From RFTU01 sp032122355 (lineage in GTDB: Bacteria; Pseudomonadota; Gammaproteobacteria; Burkholderiales; Burkholderiaceae_C), in NCBI GenBank assembly GCA_032122355.1, contig JAUMCS010000023.1, positions 1 to 7,183 on the forward strand: DNA of 7,183 bases, read 5' to 3'. A program made the translations under genes and the position numbers. The first letter of the stretch is position 1, and each line of letters begins with the position of its first letter. The notes under the pieces were generated by a model. The model was not told the origin of the DNA, did not search any database, and worked only from the letters and a program-made list of their open reading frames with translations. Positions 1-6,790 of this stretch are shown piece by piece.

Positions 1-690
1 TTCAAACCGAATATCAGCTTGCCTGACCTGTAAAGGCTGCGCTTGCGGCGCATCCACCACCGAATGCGTACGGCTGAGCGTGGTGATGCCATCTTGCACC
101 GTACCAATGTGCTCAAATAAGGCGGCAAATTCCCACATAATCCAATGCGAAATGCCATTTAAACGCAAAGCCATGGCCGTGACCGCTGCCACCGCCCCTG
201 CCCCCACCTGACCCTTAGACCACCACCACAAAGCCATACCCGCACTGCTTAGAATCAGCAGCATACTCAGGATATGAATGCATAGCTGCACCCATGAAAT
301 CAAGCGCATTTGGGCATGAACCGTTTGCATAAATTCAGACATCGCACCCCGAGCGTAATCTGCCTCGCGCCGGCCATGCGAAAACAATTTCACCGTGGTG
401 ATATTGGTGTAAGCATCGGTAATGCGCCCCACCATCAATGAGCGCGCATCCGCCTGCGATTTACCCACTCGCGCCAACTGCGGCACAAACCAGCGCAATA
501 CCAAGGCATACAGGCTCACCCAAACCGCAAACGGAACCAAAACAGCCCAACCAAAGCCACCCAAAACACTGGCCATGGTGATGAAGTACACACTCACAAA
601 CACCATGATGTCAGCCACAATCAGCCAACAATCGCGCACGGCCAATGCAGTTTGCATCACCTTGGTAGCTACGCGGCCCGCAAATAAGAA
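1..690 (-). pseudogene. ABC exporter (fused permease-ATPase), 5'-truncated, membrane domain only
   Basis: Reading leftwards, an open frame encodes about 228 residues typical of an ABC exporter transmembrane domain. It opens with FAGRVATKVMQTALAVRD, followed by hydrophobic segments (roughly codons 630-500 and 290-175), the coupling-type segment GRITDAYTNITTVKLFSHGRR between them, and the approach to the nucleotide-binding domain ending QADIRFE at the window edge. In this family FAGR lies about 150 residues into the protein, so the first membrane helices are missing. The frame is open back to a TAA at 717-715 but holds no ATG, GTG or TTG before the homology starts, and residues before FAGR do not look like the family. 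I infer that the gene was cut near 684-696, probably when the neighbouring island arrived. The ATPase half would lie left of the window. The substrate cannot be read from this part. It resembles the family of the ABC fragment at 6791-7183. Confidence 0.8.
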
Positions 691-699
691 ATATCGAGG

Positions 700-709
700 T
701 ATGGGGCAT
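700..709. repeat. left copy of a short imperfect direct repeat (TATGGGGCAT)
   Basis: TATGGGGCAT lies just outside the point where the left ABC fragment loses homology. A copy with one extra G, TATGGGGGCAT, lies at 6758-6768 between the last island gene and the right ABC gene. The pair could be the footprint of an insertion, but it is short and G-rich, so chance is possible. Confidence 0.3.
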
Positions 710-728
710 TTTTCTTAACTGGCTCCGA

Positions 729-741
729 AGGGTGGTACCCT
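729..741. promoter_or_regulatory. inverted repeat, possible operator of the toxin-antitoxin pair
   Basis: AGGGT-GGT-ACCCT is a perfect 5-bp inverted repeat with a 3-nt spacer, sitting just upstream of the candidate -35 box for the nucleotidyltransferase gene. The position would suit binding by a regulator, and many toxin-antitoxin operons regulate themselves. However, MNT antitoxins have no obvious DNA-binding domain, so the operator role is only a guess. A short RNA hairpin or a remnant of an element end would fit equally well. Confidence 0.3.
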
Positions 742-743
742 AC

Positions 744-773
744 ACGACATGATCGGCAAAACCGTAGCATAAT
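744..773 (+). promoter_or_regulatory. candidate sigma-70 promoter for the MNT/HEPN pair
   Basis: ACGACA (744-749, four of six matches to TTGACA) and CATAAT (768-773, five of six matches to TATAAT) are separated by 18 bp. Transcription would start near 780, about 20 nt before the ATG at 801. It is the best-looking promoter in the gene-free stretch left of the pair. The assignment rests on matches by eye only. Confidence 0.4.
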
Positions 774-800
774 GATCTTGAAACCCTCCACACCATTCCA

Positions 801-1100
801 ATGCGCCTGACCCAAGATCAAATTCATATTATCAAAAGCACAGCGCAGGCCTTGCTGGGGGATGACGTGAAGGTGACACTTTTTGGTTCGCGTGTGCACG
901 ATCCCATCAAAGGTGGCGACATCGATTTGATGCTGGAAATACCCCAAAATATTGCCAATCCGGCGGTTATTGCTGCTCGCATGGCCAGTCGTGTATCGCT
1001 TGCCATGCAGGGGCGCAAGGTGGATGTTTTACTCAAAGCGCCCAACTTACTAGAGCAACCCATTCACCGCATTGCTAGCCAAGAAGGGATACCACTATGA
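801..1100 (+). CDS. mntA: MNT-domain nucleotidyltransferase, probable MntA-type antitoxin
   Basis: This is a 99-residue minimal nucleotidyltransferase of the polymerase-beta fold. The metal and nucleotide site is visible: Gly29-Ser30, then Asp40-x-Asp42 inside GSRVHDPIKGGDID, and the third acidic residue Asp75 in KVDVLL. In MntA/HepT pairs the antitoxin transfers AMP from ATP onto a tyrosine of the HEPN toxin beside its catalytic histidine and so silences it. All three carboxylates are present, so the enzyme looks active. The ATG at 801 has no clear Shine-Dalgarno sequence, but it places the start about 28 residues before the GS motif, as usual. The stop overlaps the next start as ATGA (1097-1100), so the two genes are probably co-translated. 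The partner gene is disrupted, which may leave this antitoxin without a functional toxin. The symbol is given by family resemblance, not by orthology. Confidence 0.87.
   Translation: MRLTQDQIHIIKSTAQALLGDDVKVTLFGSRVHDPIKGGDIDLMLEIPQNIANPAVIAARMASRVSLAMQGRKVDVLLKAPNLLEQPIHRIASQEGIPL
1084..1089 (+). promoter_or_regulatory. Shine-Dalgarno sequence for the HEPN gene
   Basis: AAGGGA-like purine stretch (AAGAAGGGA, 1081-1089) lies 7 nt before the ATG at 1097, inside the end of the nucleotidyltransferase gene. With the ATGA overlap, it supports 1097 as the toxin start. Confidence 0.5.
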
Positions 1101-1573
1101 AGCTAAATCCGGCGCAGCATGAACGTTTAGCCTTTCTTTGTCGCATAACACAAAAAAAAATTCTGTACCTGCTTGATACCGACCAACGGTTATTTGCCAA
1201 TCCACTGACTGCTGTATCAATTGAAAGAATCGAATCCTATGCCAGCTGAGCAGCTGGATGCGTTTGTGAGCCGTTTTGGAAGATTGCAAGACAACCTAGG
1301 TCATAAATTTCTTCCTCAATTGTTATCAGCCGTGGCCGAAAATCTGGCACTGCGCTGGATAACCTCAACCTCGCTGAGCGTTATGGCCGGATTGAATCCA
1401 CAGAATCCTGGCTTGAAATGCGCCAGTTGCGCAATCAGATGGTGCATGAATATATTGAAGATGTAGCCATCCTGACTGGCACCCTTATGGCTGGGCACGG
1501 GTATGTAAATACTCTGATCAAAACCGGCCAGGCGCTCATGGAGCAGGCTACCAAATTGATGGCGTTGCCCTGA
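1097..1573 (+). pseudogene. hepT: HEPN RNase toxin, HepT type, broken by two compensating frame shifts
   Basis: The gene begins at the ATGA overlap and ends at TGA 1571-1573, in the same frame, but the middle runs in another frame. Segment one (1097 to about 1235) begins MKLNPAQHERLAFLCRI and would stop at TGA 1247-1249 after 50 residues. Segment two (about 1232-1346) continues with NPMPAEQLDAFVSRFGRLQD. Segment three (about 1348-1573) gives LDNLNLAERYGRIES and then RNQMVHEY. That last string is the HepT RX4HXY motif, with Arg at 1430-1432, His at 1445-1447 and the AMP-accepting Tyr at 1451-1453. Stitched together, the protein is about 160 residues, right for an all-alpha HEPN RNase that cleaves RNA or tRNA. 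The breaks sit at a GAATC tandem repeat (1227-1236) and a short G run (1346-1347). As read, only a 50-residue fragment without the active site would be made. Whether this is real decay or sequencing error near a scaffold gap cannot be decided here. Confidence 0.8.
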
Positions 1574-1645
1574 ATGCCGGGCTTATTCTTTGCAGTGAGC
1601 GCTTTGACAAAAATTCGACAAAGCTAGGGAAATCGTATGGCGTCA

Positions 1646-1655
1646 NNNNNNNNNN
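1646..1655. other. assembly gap (ten N)
   Basis: Ten N placeholders join two contigs between the HEPN and helicase genes. The true length is unknown, and so is whether the two modules are really neighbours. Confidence 0.98.
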
Positions 1656-1670
1656 GAAATCCCATCAATT

Positions 1671-1682
1671 GGATTTCAATAG
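1671..1682 (+). repeat. 12-bp repeat ending in a stop codon, left copy
   Basis: GGATTTCAATAG here is identical to 6743-6754, the end of the J-like gene. In both places one frame reads Gly-Phe-Gln-stop. Just after the first gap, this could be the tail of a coding sequence hidden under the Ns. About one exact 12-mer repeat is expected by chance in a window this size, so the evidence is weak. Confidence 0.3.
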
Positions 1683-1802
1683 GTGCTCTATGGGATGCAA
1701 ACACTATTTCCCACAGAACTGATGCCGGTGACTCCTCTGTATGATTTGATTGGCTTCATTGTTGATTTGAATTGGGTGCAAGAATGGCGGCGAGTACAAT
1801 AA
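1683..1802 (+). CDS. doubtful small ORF, 39 codons
   Basis: A GTG-started frame (or ATG at 1695, 35 codons) ends at TAA 1800-1802 and contains PLYDLIGFIVDLNWVQEW. The amino acid mix looks more protein-like than most random frames, with one hydrophobic stretch followed by a basic tail. There is no convincing ribosome binding site and I recognise no family. It may be the remnant of a larger gene interrupted by the gap, or simply noise. Confidence 0.15.
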   Translation: MLYGMQTLFPTELMPVTPLYDLIGFIVDLNWVQEWRRVQ

Positions 1803-1845
1803 CTGGGTAACAAATTGAAAATCATAATTATCAAATCAAACCATC

Positions 1846-4800
1846 ATGATTGAGTCTGCCGCCAAAATTAAAGACCTGCTGAGCTATATCGAACAAATTG
1901 AAAGATTGAAGCGCAAGCCGACTTTCAGCTTGCCGGATGAGTATTTTGTTGCGCACCGTCACGACCTACTAAATCTGCCTGAACTGCAATTTAATCTTCA
2001 GCAAGGTAGCGATGACGTTTGGCTGAAATTACCACGTTTACAAGAAGTTGCACCGCCTGAGCTGGATGATGTGCTTAAACCTTGGGTAACGGTGTCAAAG
2101 TCACCGGAGAAGCCTCCAGAGATTAAACAGGAGGTCACGTTAGCCCAAGCTGGCGGTGAGACACGCCGAGAGCTATTGAGTGACAACCAAGAGGTCAAAG
2201 CACAATTCGATTGGTATGTTGAGTTCCTTTGGAAGCCGTGGTCGCAAACGGAACGTCCTCGCCGTAAATCCATTTCTTTCTATAACAAGTTGTTTGCACT
2301 CCAGCAGGCAATTTCATCAGAGGGTGCTGAGACTCCTTTGGAGCTGGTTTGGGGGATTGGCTATGCGGTTTGGAAAAAAGAAGACTATGCAACCCCAGTC
2401 AAACACCCGTTACTTTTACAGGCGTGCAATGTAACGCTTAACGAAATTACGCTTGATTTGGAAATACGCCCTAGAGACGTCGAAGCCAAACTGGAAATTG
2501 ACTGTTACGCCGAAATGGAAATTTCTGGCATCAGTCAGCTTGAAACATTTTGGAAGAACGTCCAAGCAACGGGGACGAATCGTATTACTCCATTCGAGGA
2601 GAGCACGTTTGAGCCGACCTTACGTGCGGCAGTCGGTCACCTTGATCCATCCGGTAGCTATGTGAACTCTGAAGGTTGGACTTCACTACCAACACCCTCC
2701 AATAAGATGTTGGTGTCAAACGGGTGGGTGATTTTTGGTCGGAAACGTACTGGAGACATCCTTTTTGAAGACGTCAGACGTCTTAAGGAAAAACTAGAAG
2801 TTACCGAGATACTTCCGGGAGTTATTCAGAGCTTTGTGACTTCGGGTGAGGATGCGGTTCGTAGACGACCAGAGATACCGTTTAGAGGCTTATCCACAAG
2901 TCATAGCCCTAGCGGTGCGCGTGAACTTTTCTTCCCGATGCCTTACAACGAAGAACAAGTTTCAATTATTCAAAAGCTAGAAAGCAATGACGGTGTTGTA
3001 GTTCAAGGCCCACCTGGAACTGGTAAGACGCACACAATTGCGAACGTGATTTGCCATTACCTTGCTCAAGGTAAACGGGTATTGGTGTCTGCAAAAGGTG
3101 AAACCGCATTGGCGGTTGTTCAGGAAAAGTTGCCTGAACGAATTCGCCCACTATGTGTTTCACTTCTTTCTGACGAGCGAGATGGGAAAAAACAGTTTGA
3201 ACACTCAATACAAACAATTGCCGCTCGGGTGTCACGGCTCAATCCTGCTCAATCTGAAAAAGCAATTGCCGCAGGAGAGTCGTTAATAGATCAACTGCAC
3301 GCAAAGATTTCAAACGTAGATAAGACCGTTGAGGATTACGCCCAACGTCAAATGCGAACATATGAATTCCTAGGAAAGTCAGTTAGCCCTGAGGAAATGG
3401 CACGAGAGGTTCTTGAGCAAGCGGATTCGCATCAATGGTTTGATGATGAGCCACCTAAAAACACAGAAATAACAGTTACTGACGAAGATGTCACAGCCTT
3501 AAGGCAGGCTCGAAAGGCAGTGGGTGGCGATCTCTGCTACGCTGGCTGCAGCATACCTAAAGCGATTGATTTCCCTGTGTGGGTTGATCTACTAGCGCTG
3601 CACCGTGACCTTGTGAGAGCAAAAACAATTGCGGCCGCAGTTGAGAAAGGTGAGGTTCTACCTCTGATTGATTCGACATCAGACACATTTGCCAAAGCGG
3701 TTCAACTTTCAGAATTTTTGGAACAGCGGCAACAAATAGTGGATCGATTGTCTGCTCGCAGCTTACCTTGGCTCGCCTCTTTCAGATGTCGAATGGCAGA
3801 AAGGGATAAGACAGCTCCGGTGGTTGTGGCGCTGAGACTGGCTTGCGATTCACTGCTTAAGTTGGAAGCTGAACGAGCAGCGCTGGTTTCTAAAGCTGTG
3901 CAACTACCAGAGAACTCAGAACTGAATGAGGAATTCAATGAGGCACTCAAGCGATTAGTTGCAGGTAAAAGCGCATTTATATTGCCAGTAGGTAGTTCCG
4001 TTCCGCGAGGTCTAGTGAATTTGGTTACTGTGGCCGGATTAAAACCCAAAGGGGTTAAGGATTGGCAGTGCGTTTGGGAATTAGTCGAATGGAGATTAAA
4101 CGCACGAAAAGCTATAGCGCAATGGAAATCGCTATCCGCTGAGTTTAACTTTATAACTGTTGATGAAGCGCCCGAGCAAACCATCAGGGGTTTGGCAGGT
4201 TCAATCACGGCCATTAATGACGCCGATCATCTTCAGTTTAATTTCGACGCATTTCTGGTAATTAAAGTTGGTGAGGTGTTTGGACAGAATGTCTCCATGC
4301 AACTTCAAGTGAGCGATGTAAGCGCTATCAAATACATTCGCGATAGCTTGCAATCCCACCTTGATAAGGGACGCCTCGGGTATGCCCTGCGGCGAGTGCA
4401 GGAAATTCTCAAAAAGCTAGATGGACATTCCGGTCCCATAGTTAGCGAACTACGGGATTTTTTGACATACGGAATAGGGCAACTTAATTCAAATGAAGAG
4501 GCTTTGCAAGCTACGTGGCTAGCAAATATGGCAGAGCTAGAAAAACTACAAAGCCTTTGGATTCATATTTCCACCATCGTAGAGGTGAGTGACAAAATTG
4601 AACACTCTGGTGCCCCCAAGTGGGCCAATCGAGTGAGAACGCTGATGGTTGATAGTGAGATCGACAGTGTTGTGCCATTTACTTGGCGTGAGGCGTGGGA
4701 CTGGCGCTTAGCAGTGGGGTTTTTAGACCGACTCGACAGTTATCACAAAATTAGCGATTTGATGGAAGAGCGAAGACAACTCACTTCTACATTAGCTAAG

Positions 4801-6311
4801 ACCTACCAAGAAATGGTCGCAGAAAAAACTTGGCTTGGTGTATTTAACAACTCGCCAGACAGCATTCGACAAGCATTGCAAGCCTACTTAATTGCCATAC
4901 AGGCGATGGGCTCGGGTACAGGTGTTCGCGCAGTCCGTCATAGAAAAAATGCCCGAGCTGCGATGGAACATGCTTACAAAGCGGTTCCGTGCTGGGTGCT
5001 TCCGCAATGGCGGGTTTCAGAAACAATTCCAGCAGAGATTGGATTGTTTGATCTCGTCATAGTTGACGAAGCATCTCAGTCCGACATTTCGGCACTGCTC
5101 GTACTTCTGAGAGGGAAAAAGTTGCTTATCGTCGGAGATCACAAGCAGGTTTCACCATCAGCTATTGGGGTCGCGGAACAAAGATTGAAAGATTTAGTTA
5201 ACCGTTTCCTTAGAGATCAACCCCACGGCTCTCAAATGACACCTGATAAGTCAATATACGATTTGGCGCGGGTCGTTTTTGCTGGAAATTCTGTCATGCT
5301 GAAAGAGCACTTCCGAAGCGCTCCCGCCATCATTGAATTCTCTAACCGCGAGTTCTACGAAGGGGATATTCGACCTCTTCGAGTTCCTAAAGCGCACGAG
5401 CGCCTTGATCCGCCATTGGTCGATGTTTTTGNNNNNNNNNNCGAAGCGACATCAATAAAGCAGAAGCCAAAGCCATCGTTGATGAAATTTCAAAGCTAAT
5501 TGCAGATCCTAAATTCGATGGCAGATCAATTGGCGTCGTTACGCTAATGGGAACCGAGCAAGCAAGCTATATCCACAAGCTAATTGCTGAAGAGATTTCA
5601 CCTTTGGAAATTGTTGCCCGAAAAATCAGTGTCGGCCCTCCTCCTGTATTTCAGGGGCGCGAGCGAGATGTAATGATGGTCTCGATGGTGATTGGTCCGG
5701 GTGATCGCGGGGCAGCGAATAAAGCTGATATGCATCAACGTTTTAACGTTGCGCTCTCGCGTGCTCGTGATCGAATGTATTTGTTCCGCTCTGTTACAGA
5801 ACACGAAGCAAAGGATGACTCTCTTACAAGTCGTGTTATTCAGCATTTCAAGCAACCGTTCCGACAAGATGTTAAAAAGGTGGAAAGCCTTAGAGACAAA
5901 TGCGAGTCTGGCTTTGAGATAGAAGTGTTTGATGAGTTAGTAAAGCGCGGATATCGAGTCACTCCACAAGTGCCAAGTGGCGGATATTTCATTGACTTTG
6001 TTGTAGAAGGCAACGAGGGGCGGCGCCTCGCTATTGAATGTGATGGCGACCGATTCCACGGCCCAGGTCAATGGAGCGACGATATGGCGCGGCAACGGGT
6101 ATTGGAACGTGCCGGTTGGACTTTTTGGCGGTGTTTTGCATCCAGTTTTGTGCGCCGCCGTGAAGAAGTAGTTTTAGATCTTTTGCAAACCTTGGAAAAA
6201 CTGGGGATCCAACCTCTTGGTTCCGAAACTGTTGATAGCACTGTTTGGGTTGAGCACAGAGAGGTTGACCCTTTTGAGGTCGAATCTAATGAGGAAGAGG
6301 GGGCAAACTGA
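1846..6311 (+). CDS. giant SF1 helicase with C-terminal Vsr/MTES_1575-type endonuclease, spanning an assembly gap
   Basis: One gene of at least 1,485 residues, apparently split only by the gap at 5432-5441. ATG 1846 is the first start after an in-frame TAA at 1825; no Shine-Dalgarno is evident. Residues 1-340 form an unrecognised N-terminal region. The helicase core follows: Gln371, Walker A GPPGTGKT (388-395), a helical insertion of about 670 residues, Walker B DEASQ (1074-1078), GDHKQ (1097-1101) and EHFRS (1154-1158). Beyond the gap come FQGRERD (5649-5669) and RFNVALSRARDR (from 5739), the last two motifs of AAA_11/AAA_12 helicases. The C-terminus (about 5900-6200) is a restriction-like nuclease: Glu in FEIEVF, Asp in YFIDF (5994), ECDGD (6036-6050) and His (6057). 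It likely unwinds or translocates on nucleic acid and cuts it. The layout resembles Hhe-type antiphage proteins; that function is inferred. It overlaps the J-like gene by one base, implying an operon. Confidence 0.88.
5432..5441. other. assembly gap (ten N) inside the helicase gene
   Basis: Protein before the gap ends LDPPLVDVF, in the helicase between EHFRS and the last motifs. Protein after it begins RSDINKAEAKAIVDEI, the expected continuation, but in another frame. If the gene is intact, the missing sequence must be 3n+2 bases long, so ten is a placeholder. Only a few residues need be missing. Confidence 0.95.
6296..6303 (+). promoter_or_regulatory. Shine-Dalgarno sequence for the J-like gene
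   Basis: AGAGGGGG lies about 7-10 nt before the ATG at 6311, inside the last codons of the helicase gene. It supports that start and translation coupled to, or directly following, the helicase. Confidence 0.55.
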
Positions 6312-6754
6312 TGGCAACAGAACACCGTACCCGTAAAGCTGAACTAGGAAAAAAGGCTGTAGATCCTGCACCGGAGAGCAAAATGGCAAATTTTACGTTA
6401 GAGCCTCCACGGAATTCATCCCAAGGTATCAAGCAGCTAGATCTTTTAAGCCCTAGCTTGGTGGACTTTGAAATATCCAAGGAAAAAGGCCAAGCGTTTG
6501 CCGAGTGTTCCGCCTCCACAGATGATCGTGCCTTACCGCAGCTGGCACTAGATGATGCTTGCAAAATTCTCAAGGTCAAAAAAGGCGATAGTTGGGAAAA
6601 GGTTGAGCTTGCGCGAAGGAAAATTGTCCAAAAATCCAGCCCAAATTCAACTAGGAATATGCCAACTGAGCAAGTCCAAAAATTCTTATCAGAAGCAAAA
6701 TTAGCTAACGATGCGGCAATTGTTATTGCAGCAAGGCGCTCAGGATTTCAATAG
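6311..6754 (+). CDS. small protein with a degenerate J-domain-like C-terminus, helicase partner
   Basis: A 147-residue protein whose ATG shares its A with the helicase stop (TGATG), so the two are almost surely one operon. Residues 1-75 are polar, charged and probably disordered, with no signal peptide or membrane segment; a cytoplasmic location is likely. Residues 79-142 have the J-domain pattern: helix I LDDACKILKV, helix II SWEKVELARRKIVQKS, a loop, then helix III VQKFLSEAKLANDAAIVI. In DnaJ the loop carries His-Pro-Asp, needed to stimulate the Hsp70 ATPase. Here it reads SSPNST (109-114), so that activity is unlikely. I infer an adaptor or scaffold role, perhaps positioning or restraining the helicase-nuclease. 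The J-like call is from pattern only; an unrelated three-helix bundle is possible. Confidence 0.75.
   Translation: MATEHRTRKAELGKKAVDPAPESKMANFTLEPPRNSSQGIKQLDLLSPSLVDFEISKEKGQAFAECSASTDDRALPQLALDDACKILKVKKGDSWEKVELARRKIVQKSSPNSTRNMPTEQVQKFLSEAKLANDAAIVIAARRSGFQ
6743..6754 (+). repeat. 12-bp repeat ending in a stop codon, right copy
   Basis: GGATTTCAATAG, the last three codons and stop of the J-like gene, matches 1671-1682 exactly. The two copies bracket the helicase module in direct orientation. Confidence 0.3.
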
Positions 6755-6757
6755 ATT

Positions 6758-6768
6758 TATGGGGGCAT
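6758..6768. repeat. right copy of the short imperfect direct repeat (TATGGGGGCAT)
   Basis: Matches TATGGGGCAT at 700-709 with one extra G. The repeat pair encloses all plus-strand genes of the window and nothing of either ABC fragment. Confidence 0.3.
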
Positions 6769-6790
6769 GGGCAAGCTTACATCTACCCCC
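6761..6790. other. weak hairpin between converging genes
   Basis: GGGGG (6761-6765) can pair with CCCCC (6786-6790), with a further ATG/CAT pairing inside and a loop of about 10 nt. It lies between the J-like gene and the oppositely oriented ABC gene, where a two-way terminator would be expected. No T-tract follows on either strand, so intrinsic termination is doubtful. Confidence 0.2.

Larger units (their letters stand above)
1574..1845. other. intergenic region between the toxin-antitoxin pair and the helicase, with an assembly gap
   Basis: No substantial gene is visible. Before the gap there is only a 17-codon ATG frame (1574-1627) with no family signature. After the gap there is a short frame ending TAG at 1682 and a 39-codon frame (1683-1802). 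The last 40 nt before the helicase are AT-rich and contain CATAAT (1823-1828) and the palindrome ATAATTAT (1824-1831). These could be a -10 element, but I found no matching -35 at normal spacing. No tRNA or clear terminator was seen. The unknown sequence under the Ns may hide more. Confidence 0.5.

Noticed and set aside
422..718. Plus-strand frame of 98 codons in the left fragment.
   Set aside because: It lies opposite the ABC membrane domain, which has clear family similarity; the plus-strand translation is threonine- and asparagine-rich without any motif.
669..947. Minus-strand frame of 92 codons overlapping the promoter region and the start of the nucleotidyltransferase gene.
   Set aside because: It lies antisense to a well supported gene, has no recognisable motifs and crosses the island junction.
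1604..1609. Perfect TTGACA after the toxin gene, as a possible -35 box for the helicase.
   Set aside because: No -10-like sequence at 15-19 bp spacing; the next 20 bases are G-rich and then the gap begins.
1574..1627. ATG frame of 17 codons one base after the toxin stop.
   Set aside because: Too short, no ribosome binding site and no similarity that I can recognise.
3702..4214. Minus-strand frame of 170 codons inside the helicase gene.
   Set aside because: Low-complexity, serine- and alanine-rich translation opposite a strongly coding region; a shadow frame.
4729..4746. RLDSYH in the helicase insertion (residues 962-967) matches the HEPN RX4H pattern.
   Set aside because: Such a six-residue pattern is common by chance in a protein this long, and the surrounding residues do not show a clear HEPN helix arrangement; too weak to claim a fused HEPN.
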